DNA of 64,000 nt, taken from Distichodus sexfasciatus. Its lineage: Eukaryota; Chordata; Actinopteri; Characiformes; Distichodontidae. A program made the translations under genes and the position numbers. How positions within the stretch are numbered: position 1 is the first letter of the stretch; each line of letters begins with the position of its first letter. Below are positions 20,702 to 33,089 of the stretch, one piece after another. Where the stretch lies: assembly GCA_032718565.1 (NCBI GenBank), contig JAVGVS010000020.1:62001-126000 (forward strand), given 5' to 3'. The notes beneath the pieces are model-generated. The model was not told the DNA's origin, searched no databases, and worked only from the letters and a program-made list of their open reading frames with translations.

Positions 20702-23108
20702 CGTTACTGTATGTTACAACATCTGATCTTGGGACCTTAGTAAAGATGTAATATATTTATCTCACAAAATATATTACACTTGATATATTTTAACTCACAA
20801 AACTGAATAAATTAAACATTTAGGCAATTCCTAGGGAAATTGTGTGATTGCTGTGTGCTAAAAAAGTAGGAAGGGATAAAAAGGAGGAAAAGGGAAACAC
20901 TTTATGACCCTCTGTGTGGGGGAAGAAGGAAAATGAAAGTTGCAGTTGGGCTGACAAAAAGACCGCGATTCTCCTCGATAAGAAGAGAATAAACAGTGTC
21001 TCTACTAGACATGTTGAAATTAATCACATAATCGAAGCATCATGTTGTAGATGTGGGCGATTCTGCATCGATGCAGGGACAGAACACAGTTGATCATATT
21101 GGGGGGTTTCCACCAGCATCCAGCAATTAATGCAAATTTCCAAAAAGTAATGGAAAAAAGTACTTCCAACTGTCAATGTAGTTACGTGCCAAAAAGTGGG
21201 CAGAAGAAGAAAATGAAGAATGTTTAGATGAAAGTCCCAAAAAGAGTCCTTTAAATTCCAACCTTTTTACTCTTTAAATAAAAAAAATGTCCAAAAAACT
21301 TTTATCAAATAAAAATCTAGTCTGCACATGTCCTCTTCCTCTTACATAGCACTGACTCATCTGTGAAGGACTTCAATCGTCCTCAGCATCTCAAGGACAT
21401 TGCAACAGGAGCTGTTGTGTAACCACAGAGAAAATCAGCCTTGATGGGGAACAAATTCTTAGTAATCTAGCAACTTGAGTTGGAGAACAAGCGGTCGCTG
21501 CACGTAATGCGCTCTGGCTCAGGTGCTGTCACGACTGTTCGGCTAAACCCTTAGAAAATGCTTTTTCAAAGGCTGGAGACCCGCGGTCAAACCTCAACAA
21601 ACGAGTAACTGTTCAAAAAGACGTTCATAAATTTCTGCAGGTTCATAATCTCTGACCTGATCATTATCTTCAATAAAGCGGCAGTTGTGTAATTCGTAAT
21701 AAATGTGGCGAGGTGAGGGAGCATCTCTGTAAAGGATGTTTTACTCAGACCGCAGTTTGTTAACTGTACACATGGTGCCAAACTTTAATGAATGGCATGA
21801 TGTTTTCCTGTGGATTTCAGTTTTCGGAGTTTTTAGGAGCAGAAAACTATTGTTCTTCTTGAGCAGACTATATTAATAAATAATGGCAAAGTAATCAAAA
21901 AGTTAATGAGTTAAATTAGATCACAAACATAAATGTACAGCATATTCTTTTTAAATAAACACTTTCTTTGCTCCTGTTGAAAAGCTGCTTCTCTTGCACA
22001 CTTTGCAAGCAAAATAAAGGAAGGATTTTGTGTTATTTTTGTTAAGCACAAACATCTCAGGGCTGACAGCTACGTTTGCCTCTCATAGTTACAGATACCC
22101 AGGAGTTAATGTCACGAGAAACAGAAATAATTGGTCACCGGAAAAAACAACGGATGTCTTGGGAGCTCAGTATTCATTTGATTTTTGCAGAAAAATCTCC
22201 AGCGTCGTTGTCACTCCAGCGCCTTTGATTGGTCGACTTGGCATTTGCGAGTGTCCCGCCGGAGCGCTGCATCGCCGACGCCAGATTAACCGTCTCTGAG
22301 TCACCGCGTTTGACTGACATCCAAATTATGGCCACGTTTGCCATGCAAATAAACCAGATTGGTACATCTGAGAGGATCTATTGATGGAGGATTTTGGAGG
22401 CAGGTGATGAATGAGGACAAATCTGTCCTGTGCAAATAGAAAAAACACAGTTTGGGAAGTAGCTAACTAAAATTAGCAATGCTACTGACATCTACTTTTT
22501 GCTGCACTTTATCAGAACCATGGCTACGATTTGGACAAATAGTGATGTAGCTTAACTACAATAAATGCTAGTTTAAATACAATTTATTATTTCACTCTCT
22601 TTACAAAGATGGGTATTTCTGATAGTTTCTGATTGGTATGGACTTGGCAGTTACCAGGTTACCAGGTTCCCAGGCCTACACAGCACCTGCTCACTCCACC
22701 ACAGTACACTTTTAACAGCTGCAATATGGAGTTGGACCATTTGGTGTAAATTGGCCAAGATTCAAGCAAGAATTCCAATTTTAACATCACATTTCGATTG
22801 TTTTTGATAAATTTGCTTTAAGAGCATTGTGTAGAGTAAATATTAAGTATTACTGGATTAAATCGCTTGGATATAGTTGGATTTTCTCTGTAGTTTGTTG
22901 TGTAACTAACTACTACATTAAATACTTTTAATCATAAATAGCTTGTCGAGAGTGAAAATGAAAAGAGTTTGTCATCTCAACTATGTACACATACATAGAG
23001 AGACGAAACGACGTGGCTCCAGGTTCTACAGTAATCTCTGAACTAGCTGGAGTGCTGTTAGCCGCTGCCTGTTCGTGGCGCTGCCAGAAATGTAAAAGAT
23101 GCACTTAC

Positions 23109-23220
23109 GTTCTGGAGCTGCAGGCCAGAGTGGGGTCTCGAGCCTGATTTGCACTGTGGGCTGTAGTTCTTTAGACTGCGACTCTCCTTCAGGTGGGCCT
23201 GCAGCTTTTCCCGGCGTCTC
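23109..23220 (-). CDS. nrg3: nrg3 exon: first part of cytoplasmic tail
   Basis: This 112-nt exon starts with a G completing the Lys of RNK and ends in phase 0. It encodes RRREKLQAHLKESRSLKNYS and then PQCKSGSRPHSGLQLQN (fragment residues 69-105). It corresponds to the mammalian NRG3 segment that begins KKQAKQIQEQLK and ends HVQLQN: the same basic start, the K-SYS/KNYS core and the identical LQN at the exon end. The acceptor is CCCCCTATAG and the donor GTAAGT. This membrane-proximal tail is rich in Arg and Lys. Its function in the family is poorly defined; interactions of the tail and its cleavage are known for neuregulin precursors generally, but no motif here points to a specific partner. 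Confidence 0.93.
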
Positions 23221-23685
23221 CTATAGGGGGCAGCACAAAGGTGATTTTGGTTGGAAAGGCAAATGGTAATTAACCAAAACTCTCTCAAAAATTATGTGTG
23301 GACACTGTGAGTCATAAAAGGGAGCTTTTTACTTTCGCCCACCATTACGCAACACATCCTTAAACATGCAGCTACATGATAATTTTCACAATCAATTATA
23401 TTTCATATTTACAATGCCCGACAGCTTTAAAAGTGAACAATAAAATGTCATCTTATGATGCAAACATTATGTCACATGAACATAACAAGTCATAACATAA
23501 CATAACGAGTTAAAAGACAGTTTGTCTCAGGAGCTCAGTTTTCATTTGATTTTCACCTCAAAATCTCCAGCGTCTTTGTCACTCCGCCTCATTTGATTTG
23601 ACTTGGCATTTGCACATTTCTTTACCATAACTGGCAGAAAGTTTCCAAAGCCGCTGGTCGATCTTATTAATTTTTCTAAGTAAAA

Positions 23686-23812
23686 GTAGGTGATTATTTG
23701 TCATTGTGAACACACCACAGCACAGCACACAGTGCACCACAATGAAATGCGGTGGTAACTTTACCGGTCTGGGATTCGAACCAGCAACCTTCTGACTGAC
23801 TGCCCTAGGTAG
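23686..23812 (-). repeat. SINE family 1 with internal deletion
   Basis: The 3' body (GTGATTATTTGTCATTGTGA-like start, CACAGCACAGCACACAGTGC) joins directly to the tRNA-proximal part (GGTAACTTTACCGGTCTGGG, ATTCGAACCAGCAACCTTCT). The central GGGGAGCAGTG block is lost. Confidence 0.8.
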
Positions 23813-25210
23813 TTCCCAACTTAAATGGAAATGTGCTCCGATGACTCCATTGTAACTTGAAACTATCGTACATCGAGAAACACCAAAAACACTGAAAAAA
23901 ATATGCTTGCTAATTCTGAGGCCGAATTCTGTCGATGGCTGGTGAGAGTGAGACATCTCATAAGTCGGAAGATGCGTACATCCCGGCAGAGTCCTTACAT
24001 ATTTGCCTGTCGCGCAAAACATAAACTATTTGTGCAATTTTGTCGTAAAGCTAGCATCATTGTAAGATCAGAAAATCATAAGTCCAACCATAGTAACTTG
24101 GGGACTACCTGTATTGAAACATGCCGAAAGTGTGGACTGGATACCGGAGTAGGAGTCAGTTGGAGATGATGTCTATACCAGAAGCGACAATAACAGACTG
24201 TGCAGTTTATCCTTCTGTAAAATCATGCATTGAAATTGTCTGTTCTTCTCACCATTCTACTCTGTAAGCTAATGATTCCCGCCCTGTTTGTCCAATTATT
24301 CCTGCCATGTTTGTCCAGCAGCGGGGCGGACGCAATCTTTCATGCCCAAATCTTTAATGTAGACACATTCTTTCAGGTAGAAAATGGAGAAAAGATTTGA
24401 TCATTTAAACTGCCTCAACCCACGCTGACACCAAATATCCTGGACTAATAAGTCATAACATTAGCCTATTGCATCAAGCTGCACGCTCTGAACGGTCGAA
24501 CGGCGTCACTTTGAAGTTGTCAGAATGTCAGCAGATAATGAAGTGGGCCATATTTCTCACCAGAGGCGTGACTTTGTTTTTGAAATGATTCTTGTAACGT
24601 CTCATTTTTTTCGCACCCTGTGATGCTAATTGGCAAATTCTGACATGCAGGTTGAGAATTTGTTTTTGAGAACAGACCGTGAAAATGGGGTAAAATCTGA
24701 CTCTTATCTGCTTCTAAGCACACATCTGGTGTAGATTTTCCAAACAGACTGAAACCATATAGTAAACATGACTCCACTGCTTTAAAAGCAGCTGTCATTA
24801 AGAGACCATATATACATACTGGTAAATTCTGTCAATGTATTTTTTAATATCGGTATCCTTTTTAAAGGTTTCTATTACATACCTTGTACAAATGTAGCAT
24901 AAAACCATCTTGATGGGCTAAAAACCAAGTTAACCTTGCCAAAAAGAAAAAAATAAAAGTGTGTTTAGGTGGTGAACAGTCAGGATCAACGTACTGGAAT
25001 CCATGCTGTTTACAGCACTAAAATCTAATTGAATATAATTAATTATGATTCATAAAAGTAATCAGTAATCATGCTATTATTATGTGAGTTCATAAGTAAT
25101 CAACCACTTGCAATTTAATTACTTCTTATGCACTACTTGTTCTTTATATATGAGAGTGTGAATCCAAATGCAAAAACTCTCCTCCAACTAGGCCCAAAGT
25201 TATATTATAC

Positions 25211-25370
25211 ATATAGGTTGATTGGCGACTCTAAATTGGCCCCGTAAAGTGTGATTGTGTGAGTGTGTTGGCGCCTGCCCAGGGTTGGTCCCTGCCTTAC
25301 GCTCACGGTCCCCGGGATAGGCTCCGGTCTCCGACTCCGGCTGGGATAATTAACGAATGAATGAATGAAT
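25211..25370 (+). repeat. SINE family 2 fragment with (AATG)n tail
   Basis: ATAGGTTGATTGGCGACTCT, TTGGCGCCTGCCCAGGGTTG, GGATAGGCTCCGGTC and a GAATGAATGAATGAATTA tail give the distal part of family 2 in plus orientation. The tRNA head is missing. Confidence 0.8.
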
Positions 25371-26271
25371 TATTTGCACATAACATTATTTGCACGTACT
25401 GCTGATGGTATTTTTTTTCTACTTGACTGTTACGATATTTGCATGTTTCATTGAAGATTATTGTAGATCTTCTGTTTAGAATATTCATATTCAGCTGCTG
25501 CATATCATTTGTACATTCAATGGAAAAAAATAATTCCGGGACCAAAAGTGTAGTTTGAATTCTGTATGTAACTATATTGTAGTCTCTCTTTTTACCTCTA
25601 GATTTCTATTTGATAGTGTATGTATATATTTTTGCGTACTCTATGTGACTTATTTGTTCTACTGTAGAAAACTGGAGCCACTTCATCTCGTCTGTCTATA
25701 TACATGTACAGTATATAGTAGAGATGACAAGTTTACTTTATGACTTTCAGCAAATAGCACTTTATGAGCAAATTACCGTTTGGTGGCATGTAGTTTCACT
25801 GAGGGTTTTCCTGTCCTGTTTACTGTTCTGTGACTCAGTTCCTGCCCAGTGACTTTGCAATTTAAACATTTTGGTCCTTATTACAATTTTAACCTCTGCT
25901 GCTGTCATGTTGGATGTTGCTGCTTTTACCTTTTCAAAATGGTCTGTTCAACATTTAAATTCTCTTGTTGTTACTTTTGGACTATATTTTGATTCTGGTT
26001 TCTCCTGACCGATTCTCAACTAGTTTGAATCTGAAGCTAGTAGATGCCAACGTCAGATGATCGATGCTCGCCCCCCCTTAAAAACAATAAATCCTGAACT
26101 GTATCTGAACGCTGACATTGAGGCGAATGTTATTTTGACGCCGACTGGGACGTCTCAGGTCTGGTTTTCTCCAGAAGACCGTCGGAGCGTTCATTTTTCT
26201 CGGTCTCTCCCTCAGTTACCGGCGCTTTTCAGCAACAGAAGGACCTCTTGTGAATTCTGAGACACACTCAC

Positions 26272-26374
26272 TTGTTCCGGCAGTAGAGAGCGATGCAGAG
26301 TGTGCCCAGGAAGCTGATTCCCATGGCAATGCAGGTGATTGACAGCACTTGTCTCTTGTACACCTCTTTGCTCT
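26272..26374 (-). CDS. nrg3: nrg3 exon: juxtamembrane and transmembrane segment
   Basis: This 103-nt exon (phase 1 in, phase 2 out) joins G|AG to make Glu, then reads SKEVYKRQVLSITC, followed by a hydrophobic stretch ending LCIALYCRNK. Vertebrate NRG3 has the corresponding ESEEVYQRQVLSISC before its membrane span. The predicted transmembrane helix covers fragment residues about 43-65 (from VLSIT to LYC). It is followed by a basic RNK-RRR stop-transfer cluster that spans the next splice junction. This orients the EGF module outside the cell and the long tail inside. The acceptor is a C/T-rich run ending AAACAG; the donor is GTGAGT. The hydrophobic core differs considerably from the mammalian one, while the flanking EVY-RQVLSI motif is kept, as expected for a membrane anchor. 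Confidence 0.95.
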
Positions 26375-26766
26375 CTGTTTGAGGTGAGAAAGAAAAGAAT
26401 AGGAAGAGAGAAAATGAGAGAAAGACGAAAAATGGCCAAGCCTTTCATGAAACATTGTTCAGTGTGCAGCGTTCACAACTTTCAAGAGAATAAAACACAA
26501 AGTTGTATATGTTTAGCAATGTTAGGAAGTGGCTAACTACCAGACCTGGGAAGTAACGTAGAACAAATACTTTGCTACTGTACTTAGGTAGAATGTTCGG
26601 GTAGCTTTACTTTACTTGATTATTTATTTTTGTGCCAAGTTTGAACTCTTATTACCTACATTTTTAGAATGAATATCTGTATTTCTACTCCTTACATTTT
26701 CAAATCAGGCTCATTACTCTTGTTTGGTTTAATTAAGCTGAGATGAGGTTTATCAGGCCATTTTGC

Positions 26767-27740
26767 CAGTACTATATTAAAACTGTAACTTGGCTGTAGC
26801 TTAGCAGCTTTTAATCATAAGTAGCTTGGAGCTCAAAAAGAGAATGCTAAACTAAAATGTTGAGCTTAAGTTCCAAACAATGTTTCATGTTATTGTCTGG
26901 AGAGCGCAGTGGTCAAATCACCAGAGCAGGGAATCAGGATTGTACAATGATAGCCACAAACAAATGTGCATTTGACCCATCCGTGATAGTGCAGGTGACA
27001 GCTGAGATGGGCAGCCCCCGGGGAGCAGGACTTGGGGACAATACCTTCCTCATGAGTACCTCAGTAGTACCTTTACTGTTATGGGATTTGAACGTTCCCA
27101 TCCCTAGACGACCGCTATAACCGTTATGCTACCAACTGCCAACATTTAGTTTGAAGGTAGTTAGCAACTTTTCTGTGCCTCTTGTAGTGTAGCTAACCAC
27201 TATATTGAAACTGTAGCTCGGCTGTAGTTTAGCAAATTTCAATCTCAAGCAGCTTGTAGCTCAAAAATCTAATGTTAAGCTAAAATGCTAGCTTACGTTC
27301 CAAACAATGTTCCAAGCTACTGTCTGGAGAACGCTGTTGTCAAATCGCTGGAGCAGGCAATCAGGATTTGACCCATCCATGAAGGAGTAGTGAACAGCCA
27401 AAAAATGGGCGGTGCCCGGGGAGCAGTGCTTGGGGACGGTGACTTCCTCATGAATACCTCAGTAGTACATTTACCGGCCCGGAATTCAAACACCCTAACT
27501 GTTATGCCACCAACTGCCCCAATGTAGTTTGGATGTAATTAGCTACTTTTTCTCTGCAGCTTGTAGTGTAGCTAACATAATATTAAAACTGTAGCTTGGC
27601 TGTAGCTTAGCAACTTTAAATCATGAGTAGCTTGTAGCTCGAAAAGCTAAAAATGTTAAGTTTAAGTTCCAAACAATGTTCCAATGTATTGTCTGCGGAA
27701 CGCAGTCATTAAATCGCCGCAGGAGGGGATTGTGATTTCA
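26767..27740. repeat. three tandem diverged units of about 380-425 bp, each with a SINE piece
   Basis: The block AAACTGTAGCTTGGCTGTAG, CTTTTAATCATAAGTAGCTT, AAGTTCCAAACAATGTTCCA, TCTGGAGAACGC occurs starting near 26778, 27203 and 27581. The first two units continue into a family 1 SINE (about 26935-27140 and 27360-27525). The third stops before it. The SINE inserted first and was then copied along with its flank, so at least one duplication postdates the insertion. Confidence 0.85.
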
Positions 27741-27744
27741 GAGG

Positions 27745-28000
27745 GAGGCGAATAATGGATGCTTTTCTCCTTAGGGACTGGCGCCACTGGAGAAGACTTA
27801 AGGCCTTAATGGACACCATTAAGCATGAAAAATGGCAGCTGTCTCATCTGATATGAAAGAGTAAATCTCGCTCGGCTCTGCTGGCTATTAATAGGCAATC
27901 TATCAGATTATGTTCAGACACAACAGCCTCAACAAGAAAGGTGCCAGGGAAAATCGCGCTCAGAGTGGCTAGTGATGAACGAGGGCTCGACTCCACCGGC
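27745..28000. other. repeat-poor block; possible conserved noncoding element
   Basis: GACTGGCGCCACTGGAGAAG, TTAATGGACACCATTAAGCA, GGCTATTAATAGGCAATC and CATCTGATATGAAAGAGTAA lie in a stretch with no simple or interspersed repeats, between a triplicated SINE block and a transposon-like repeat. The TTAATGG...CCATTAA inverted motif is suggestive of protein binding. No coding frame is supported. Confidence 0.3.
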
Positions 28001-28094
28001 TTATGCTGTGAGAAGAAAAATCAGACGACTTTGTTTACAAAGTAGAGGCATTCGGTACACGACTGAGCAGAACAATGAGCAGAACAAGCAACGC

Positions 28095-28400
28095 AACACA
28101 CTACAACCCCAAAAGCAAATCACGTGATTACACTGTTTAATTTCTGTAACAACACCAGGTCTCGCTCACCCTCGTGTTCCGGATGGTTTTAGGGACCGTG
28201 TCCAAATGAAGAATTTTTGAGATATTTTATTAATAAATAATTTGGCATATACATATGGGTGTGGAATTATTACAGTGTTTTAGTTAGGAAAACAGTATTT
28301 AAGTCAAGAATTCATTAAAGATAACAGAATAATCTCAGTCATGTATTCAGACATTTTTTAAAGCATTATTTTCTGTTTTCTTTTCATAAAAGAAAATTTT
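28095..28400 (-). repeat. dispersed family C, copy 1
   Basis: The reverse complement of this stretch (TTTGCTTTTGGGGTTGTAGT at one end, AACAGAAAATAATGCTTT at the other) matches 56735-57065 in order, including CTGAATACATGACTGAGATT. It is likely a nonautonomous DNA transposon or LTR fragment; its class is unknown. Confidence 0.7.
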
Positions 28401-29859
28401 CAATATCGGTATCATATCAGACATAAAAAAAAGTGGTGCCGTTCCATGCTTAGTGTCAACCATAAAGCAGTTTCGGTGAAGCCGTTTGGAAGGTGTGGTT
28501 TTATGTCTTGAGGAAAAAAAGAATGAAAAAAGGTCAGACCCCATTAGCCCCACCTCTCTTCCCACAATGCACCTCTTCCTACCCATCAGTGTCACTTTTC
28601 TTCTCGTACGGCTAAAGCGATATCTTAACAAGTGGAAATTGCTGGAATTTAGACAATAAATCTAATTTTTCCCTGCACAAGGTGTATCACTTTTCCTGGA
28701 ACTGCATGAAAAGCGAGTCCCAGTCTATTTCTAGCGTTTCCCTCTCATTTGAAGTAATCTTATCGTGTGAAATTCTCAGAACCTATTAGCATATCATCTT
28801 TTCCTCTATCAAAGCATTTATTTCTTAAATATCCTATTTTTTTTTTTTTTTATAGTTCTGACAGATGCTTTTACTGTGAAAATAAGTGTGAAGGAAACCA
28901 AGATGGCAAATGATAAAGAAATTAAGAACGATTGAGAAAATTAACTCTGGATTTCTAGAGTGAGTCAGTTTTCTGAGCGTTAGTTCTTCCTTAAAGAACT
29001 CAATTTCATCATTTTTTTTCCATTATATGCTGTCATCCATATAAAATGACACCCAGATTGATGACTTGAAGCTCATAATAATACCCTAAGTCAATAACTT
29101 TGTACAGCACTTAATGTGCTATTGCTTATACTGTATAGATAATGCATCAAACTCATTCAGAGGATAAACATTTTAATGGCTTCTTGTTTAGTTGAGTCTA
29201 CATTCATCATGGGAATAATTTTTATATCTATCCCATGCCATTGTGGCTCTAACAAGCCAAACGAGAATAATTTCGTTCACAGATTCATGAAAAGTCGTGT
29301 TGTGTTAATACAGCTGACCTCCGTGAGCGTTTCATTAAGAACGCCGGAATAATGACTCAGATGGAACGGGTAATTTGTCTCAATTACATGTCGGCAAAAT
29401 GCTGGGCTGGCAATGGAACCTCATGCATGGCGCTTTTCTCACACTATCCTGTTATTTAAGAGGCTGCTAATGGAAAAATTACCAAAGAAGGAGAGAAAGA
29501 GGGGATTTTTTTTCCTCCAGCTTGAATCCATGGGGTTAATCACTTGGGTTAGTCAAATTAAGATGCACAAACCCGATATCTACCGAGATCACCTACTAAT
29601 GCATGCATCTGTGAACATAAATTAAGTTAGATTTATCGCCATCCTACATGCACATACAGTGAAACATCACAGTGCAATCCTCCCTGTCTCTAATGCATAA
29701 TGTAATGTATGATATCAAAATACACTAGACACCGACTCCATAAACCACCTCGTCTTGTTATTATTGGTCTTGTTGTCCACTTCCAGCCTAGCAGTGATAC
29801 TGATGTGTTGATTGATTTTCTCATTTATTTCACTGTTGCATTCAGAATAAACATGGCAT

Positions 29860-30060
29860 GATACCACTTTTTAAACAGAAAATAACGCTTAAAAATGTCT
29901 GAATACATAAGTGACATTAATCTGTTATGTTTAAGGAAATACTTGACTCAAATACCATTTTCCTAATTAAAACAATGTAATAATAACAAAACCATATGTA
30001 TAGGCTAAATTATTTTTTATTAAAATAACATTTCAAAAATAATCCGCTTAAACACAGCTA
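29860..30060 (+). repeat. dispersed family C, copy 2 (partial)
   Basis: AACAGAAAATAACGCTTAAA, TGTCTGAATACATAAGTGAC, AAGGAAATACTTGACTCAAA and TAACATTTCAAAAATAATCC match 56740-56920 in the same orientation. It ends exactly where the Tc1 left end begins (30065). Confidence 0.7.
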
Positions 30061-30064
30061 TATA

Positions 30065-30268
30065 CAGTACTTTGCAAAAGTTTTAGGCAGGTGTGAAAAA
30101 ATGCTGTAAACAAAGAATGCTTTCAGAAATATAAATAATAATTGGTTGTTTTTATCAATTTACAAAATGCAGTGAATGAACAAAAAATCTAAATCAAATC
30201 AATATTTGGTGTTACTACCTTTTGCCTTCAAACCAGCATCAATTCTTATAGGTACACTTGCACAAAGT
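30065..30268 (+). mobile_element. Tc1-like left-end fragment
   Basis: CAGTACTTTGCAAAAGTTTT preceded by TA (30063-30064) and the following 200 bases are nearly identical to the left arm of the element at 8634, including AATCAATATTTGGTGTTACT and TAGGTACACTTGCACAAAGT. No right inverted repeat follows within several kb, so this copy is one-ended. It is inserted at the edge of, or inside, family C. Confidence 0.85.
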
Positions 30269-30282
30269 CACATTTGTGAAAC

Positions 30283-30358
30283 ATTCTCACATTTGGTTCT
30301 CATGAGCAAAGGTCGACACATGTAAGTGCTTGACCATTACTAACAATCTGTCCTGCAG
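30283..30358. repeat. 75-bp duplicate, copy 1
   Basis: CACATTTGGTTCTCATGAGC, AAAGGTCGACACATGTAAGT and GCTTGACCATTACTAACAAT recur at 32632-32700 with few mismatches, in the same orientation. Confidence 0.8.
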
Positions 30359-31581
30359 CACTAAGACCCTATTCACATGGGCGTTCAAATCTTGGACAAA
30401 TGAACACACTCTGAACGCCCTACGTGTTTTTGTTGCATTTTGTAGCTGCGCTTGACTGATTTCACTGAGGCGTTACATTGGCTTTCTTTGATGCTGTTTA
30501 ATGCTCTTTAACGCCAACCTGCAGCCCAATTTGCAATTTTGTGTGTTTACCTGTGAGGGCAGTAATCAGGCTGTCTAAAGTGTTTTCCCGTATGCCGAAA
30601 CGGAATCATGGGACATATTCGGTCCAGGAGCTCAACTGAATGATCATGCAAACGCAATATCGACGTTTGCTTTGTATTTGGTTGTATTTGTATGTGTCAT
30701 CTTTAATTCAGAATTAAATTAATCTGTTATAAGCAAAAATACAGAGGTTTCTTTTGTATACATATATTGTTTTATACTAATAAAATGGCACATGAGCCTA
30801 CATTAAACATTTTTTAACAGCATTATGCACAATAAAAAACTTAAACAAGGCAGAATAAACCTATATGCAAGAAGTATGAATATAAAATGATGTGACATAT
30901 GAATGTATGTCATGAAACCAAGAGAAAACAAGACTGTAATGTTCTTGTACTCTTCTGTTACATCATCTCCGTTCCCATTTCCCATAGAAAAAGGATCACA
31001 AATATTCCTTCACCATTAGTGTAAGTGGAAGAGGGGTCAGATCAAATATGGCCAATTTCCTTCCATTACTGACCATTCTGCAAACTTAGTGTTGTCAAAT
31101 CGAGGCATCGCAGATACCAGGAATGTCATTATTTTTTCCTAAAAAAAAAAAATTTAGTCTTGAAATATGGTGATTTCAAAGATTAGGATTAGGGCTTGTA
31201 AAATTAATGTAACCTATGCACAACACATGTACATGATGCCTCATTTATGATGCATGCCTTTTAGTAGTGTTCTAATATGTAACTTTTAACTTCAACTACT
31301 TAGTCTAAACTACTAAAAATGTTATTTAATAAAAAATAGTATAGTACTAAAGTTCCAACACTAGAGTACTGTCTAGCACAGGTAAAGACTCCGTTATTCT
31401 CTTAAAGCCACCTTTTGGTTGATTCTAAATGAGAACATTTTCAACCCCGTCCTCTTTTGAGTTTTCTTCATTGCCACCAGTCAGTTTTTCAGCATGTGGA
31501 GATCAGGCCTTCTGCCATACCGAAAAACGCCAGATTTTCCATATTTGCAATGCGTTTCCAAAGTTGTATGTGTTTGCCATA

Positions 31582-31972
31582 TGTGACCCTCCACGGCACA
31601 ATCAGTCGCTTGTCGCAAATTTTCAAAATTGAGTTATGTTTTCATGAAAGGGCATAAATCAACTTTCAAAATGATACCTATACTGAATGAATCGGACGAC
31701 ATATGACTGAGATATCAACATTCAATGGAGTTGGGTTTCTCCTGTCAAGTAAGAAATGGAGAAATCTGCCTTTGAAGTTGACTATCGCCGTAGCACTCAC
31801 AGACGCTTGGTGCGGTCGTGGCTACGTTTGTATTTACGGTAGTCTATGCTGCATTCACAGCCACACGGATAGCCTACCTGCGTTAGGTTAACTGAACTCG
31901 GGAGACTTGCTAGTCAATGAGTGGATTTACCGTAAATATTGAAGTAGAGCAGGCAAAACCGAAACTTTTAAC
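31582..31972 (+). repeat. dispersed family E, copy 1
   Basis: It begins TGTGACCCTCCACGGCACAA and continues through TCAGTCGCTTGTCGCAAATT, GAAAGGGCATAAATCAAC and CGACATATGACTGAGATATC to TTACCGTAAATATTGAAGTA and GAAACTTTTAACA. A second copy lies 1.5 kb away. Compared with that copy it lacks about 29 bases after ACTCGGGAGAC. Short open frames across it do not resemble a known protein. Confidence 0.85.
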
Positions 31973-32624
31973 ATTCTGCTGGAATAGAATATTAATTACA
32001 GTATAGACCTTTCACTGTTTCAAAACACTAAGCAGGTAGCATAAGAATTCCATTAATGTTTGAACAACAAGAAATATGGATGTGATGCACTAACATCTCA
32101 TTGGCTGTCACTTATTAGCTGGGTAAATATCTGTCACATGTCTTTTGGCATTTTCTTTATAGTAAAGGTGTTCAAATGGTCAACATGCTGTACATTTATT
32201 TGCTAGCAAAAATAATGAGTATATTTTGGGTATTTAGTAACATGCAAATCATGAACATCTTAATGTGTGCAGAAACTTTTGAGTATATAGCCCATGTCTG
32301 TTTGGTTAAATTGCATAGATGTGATCTGTGAGTGCCAACTGAGTTATTACTAAGTTACAACACTTAAAACATGAAAAAGGCCTAATAATTTGCAAAAACC
32401 TTTTTGAGTATCATGCAAATGTGCCAAAGCCTTTGATTGGTAATGTATATCCTGCCTGGGTCTAAAAACAAACATGGTTGGTGTTAACTCCATTCTTAAG
32501 ATTGAAAATCTTTTTCTTCTTCTAGTACTGAAAACAAACAGAAGGCTAGATAAAAGTATAAAGAATCTTTATTGAGAACCAAGCTTTACTCCAACCCAGC
32601 AGTTTCACGCCCGTTTAAAGTCTG

Positions 32625-32700
32625 TAGTCACATTTGGTTTTCATGAGCAAAGGTCGTCACATGTAAGTGCTTGACCATTACTAACAATTTGTCCAACAGC
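32625..32700. repeat. 75-bp duplicate, copy 2
   Basis: This matches 30283-30358 (AGTCACATTTGGTTTTCATG, AAAGGTCGTCACATGTAAGT). The homology starts and stops within unrelated DNA, so both are fragments of one dispersed element. Confidence 0.8.
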
Positions 32701-33089
32701 CAGATAATTTAATCTGGCATCACACTAGAACTGTCTGCTCCTAGTCTTTCCATCTCTCAGTTTCTCACCACCAGGTCACTGGCTCTGCGGTTCACGGGTT
32801 TATAAGAGGATCCGTGCACATGATTCTGAGGTTTCGGGCTTGGAGGGTCTGTGTGAGTTGTGTGAGTTGTCACTGCTGTTACAATGTCATGTTAAATTCA
32901 ACTCAACTCAAGGCTCCAAGGATCCCTGCTGAACCCGCACTGACAGCATGCTTTAATTTTGCCTGGTGTATAGTTTTTGGCACAAAAAGGTCACAAGTGA
33001 AATGGACCAGTTAAGCTAGCCAACAGCTAAAAGCTTTTTTCAGAAATTCTAAATGAATGAAACGATATGACAGGTTAAAACATTTTATA

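Larger units (their letters stand above)
15903..23108 (-). other. nrg3: nrg3 intron (phase 0), 7.2 kb
   Basis: It runs from the GTAAGT donor at 23108 to the CTGCAG acceptor at 15903. Contents are two purine tracts (15998-16180, 16625-17520), a degenerate array (17790-18830), a SINE (18976-19203), a perfect hairpin (19227-19267), a CT tract (19460-19740) and another SINE (20453-20701). From about 20750 to 23050 I see no gene or clear element; it is A/T-rich, with a repeat-poor patch at 21950-22400. Confidence 0.85.
23221..26271 (-). other. nrg3: nrg3 intron (phase 2), 3.1 kb
   Basis: It runs from the GTGAGT donor at 26271 to the CCTATAG acceptor at 23221. It holds a partial SINE (23686-23812) and a family 2 SINE (25211-25370). 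The rest (23830-25200 and 25380-26200) is unremarkable A/T-rich DNA with no gene or element that I recognise. Confidence 0.85.
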
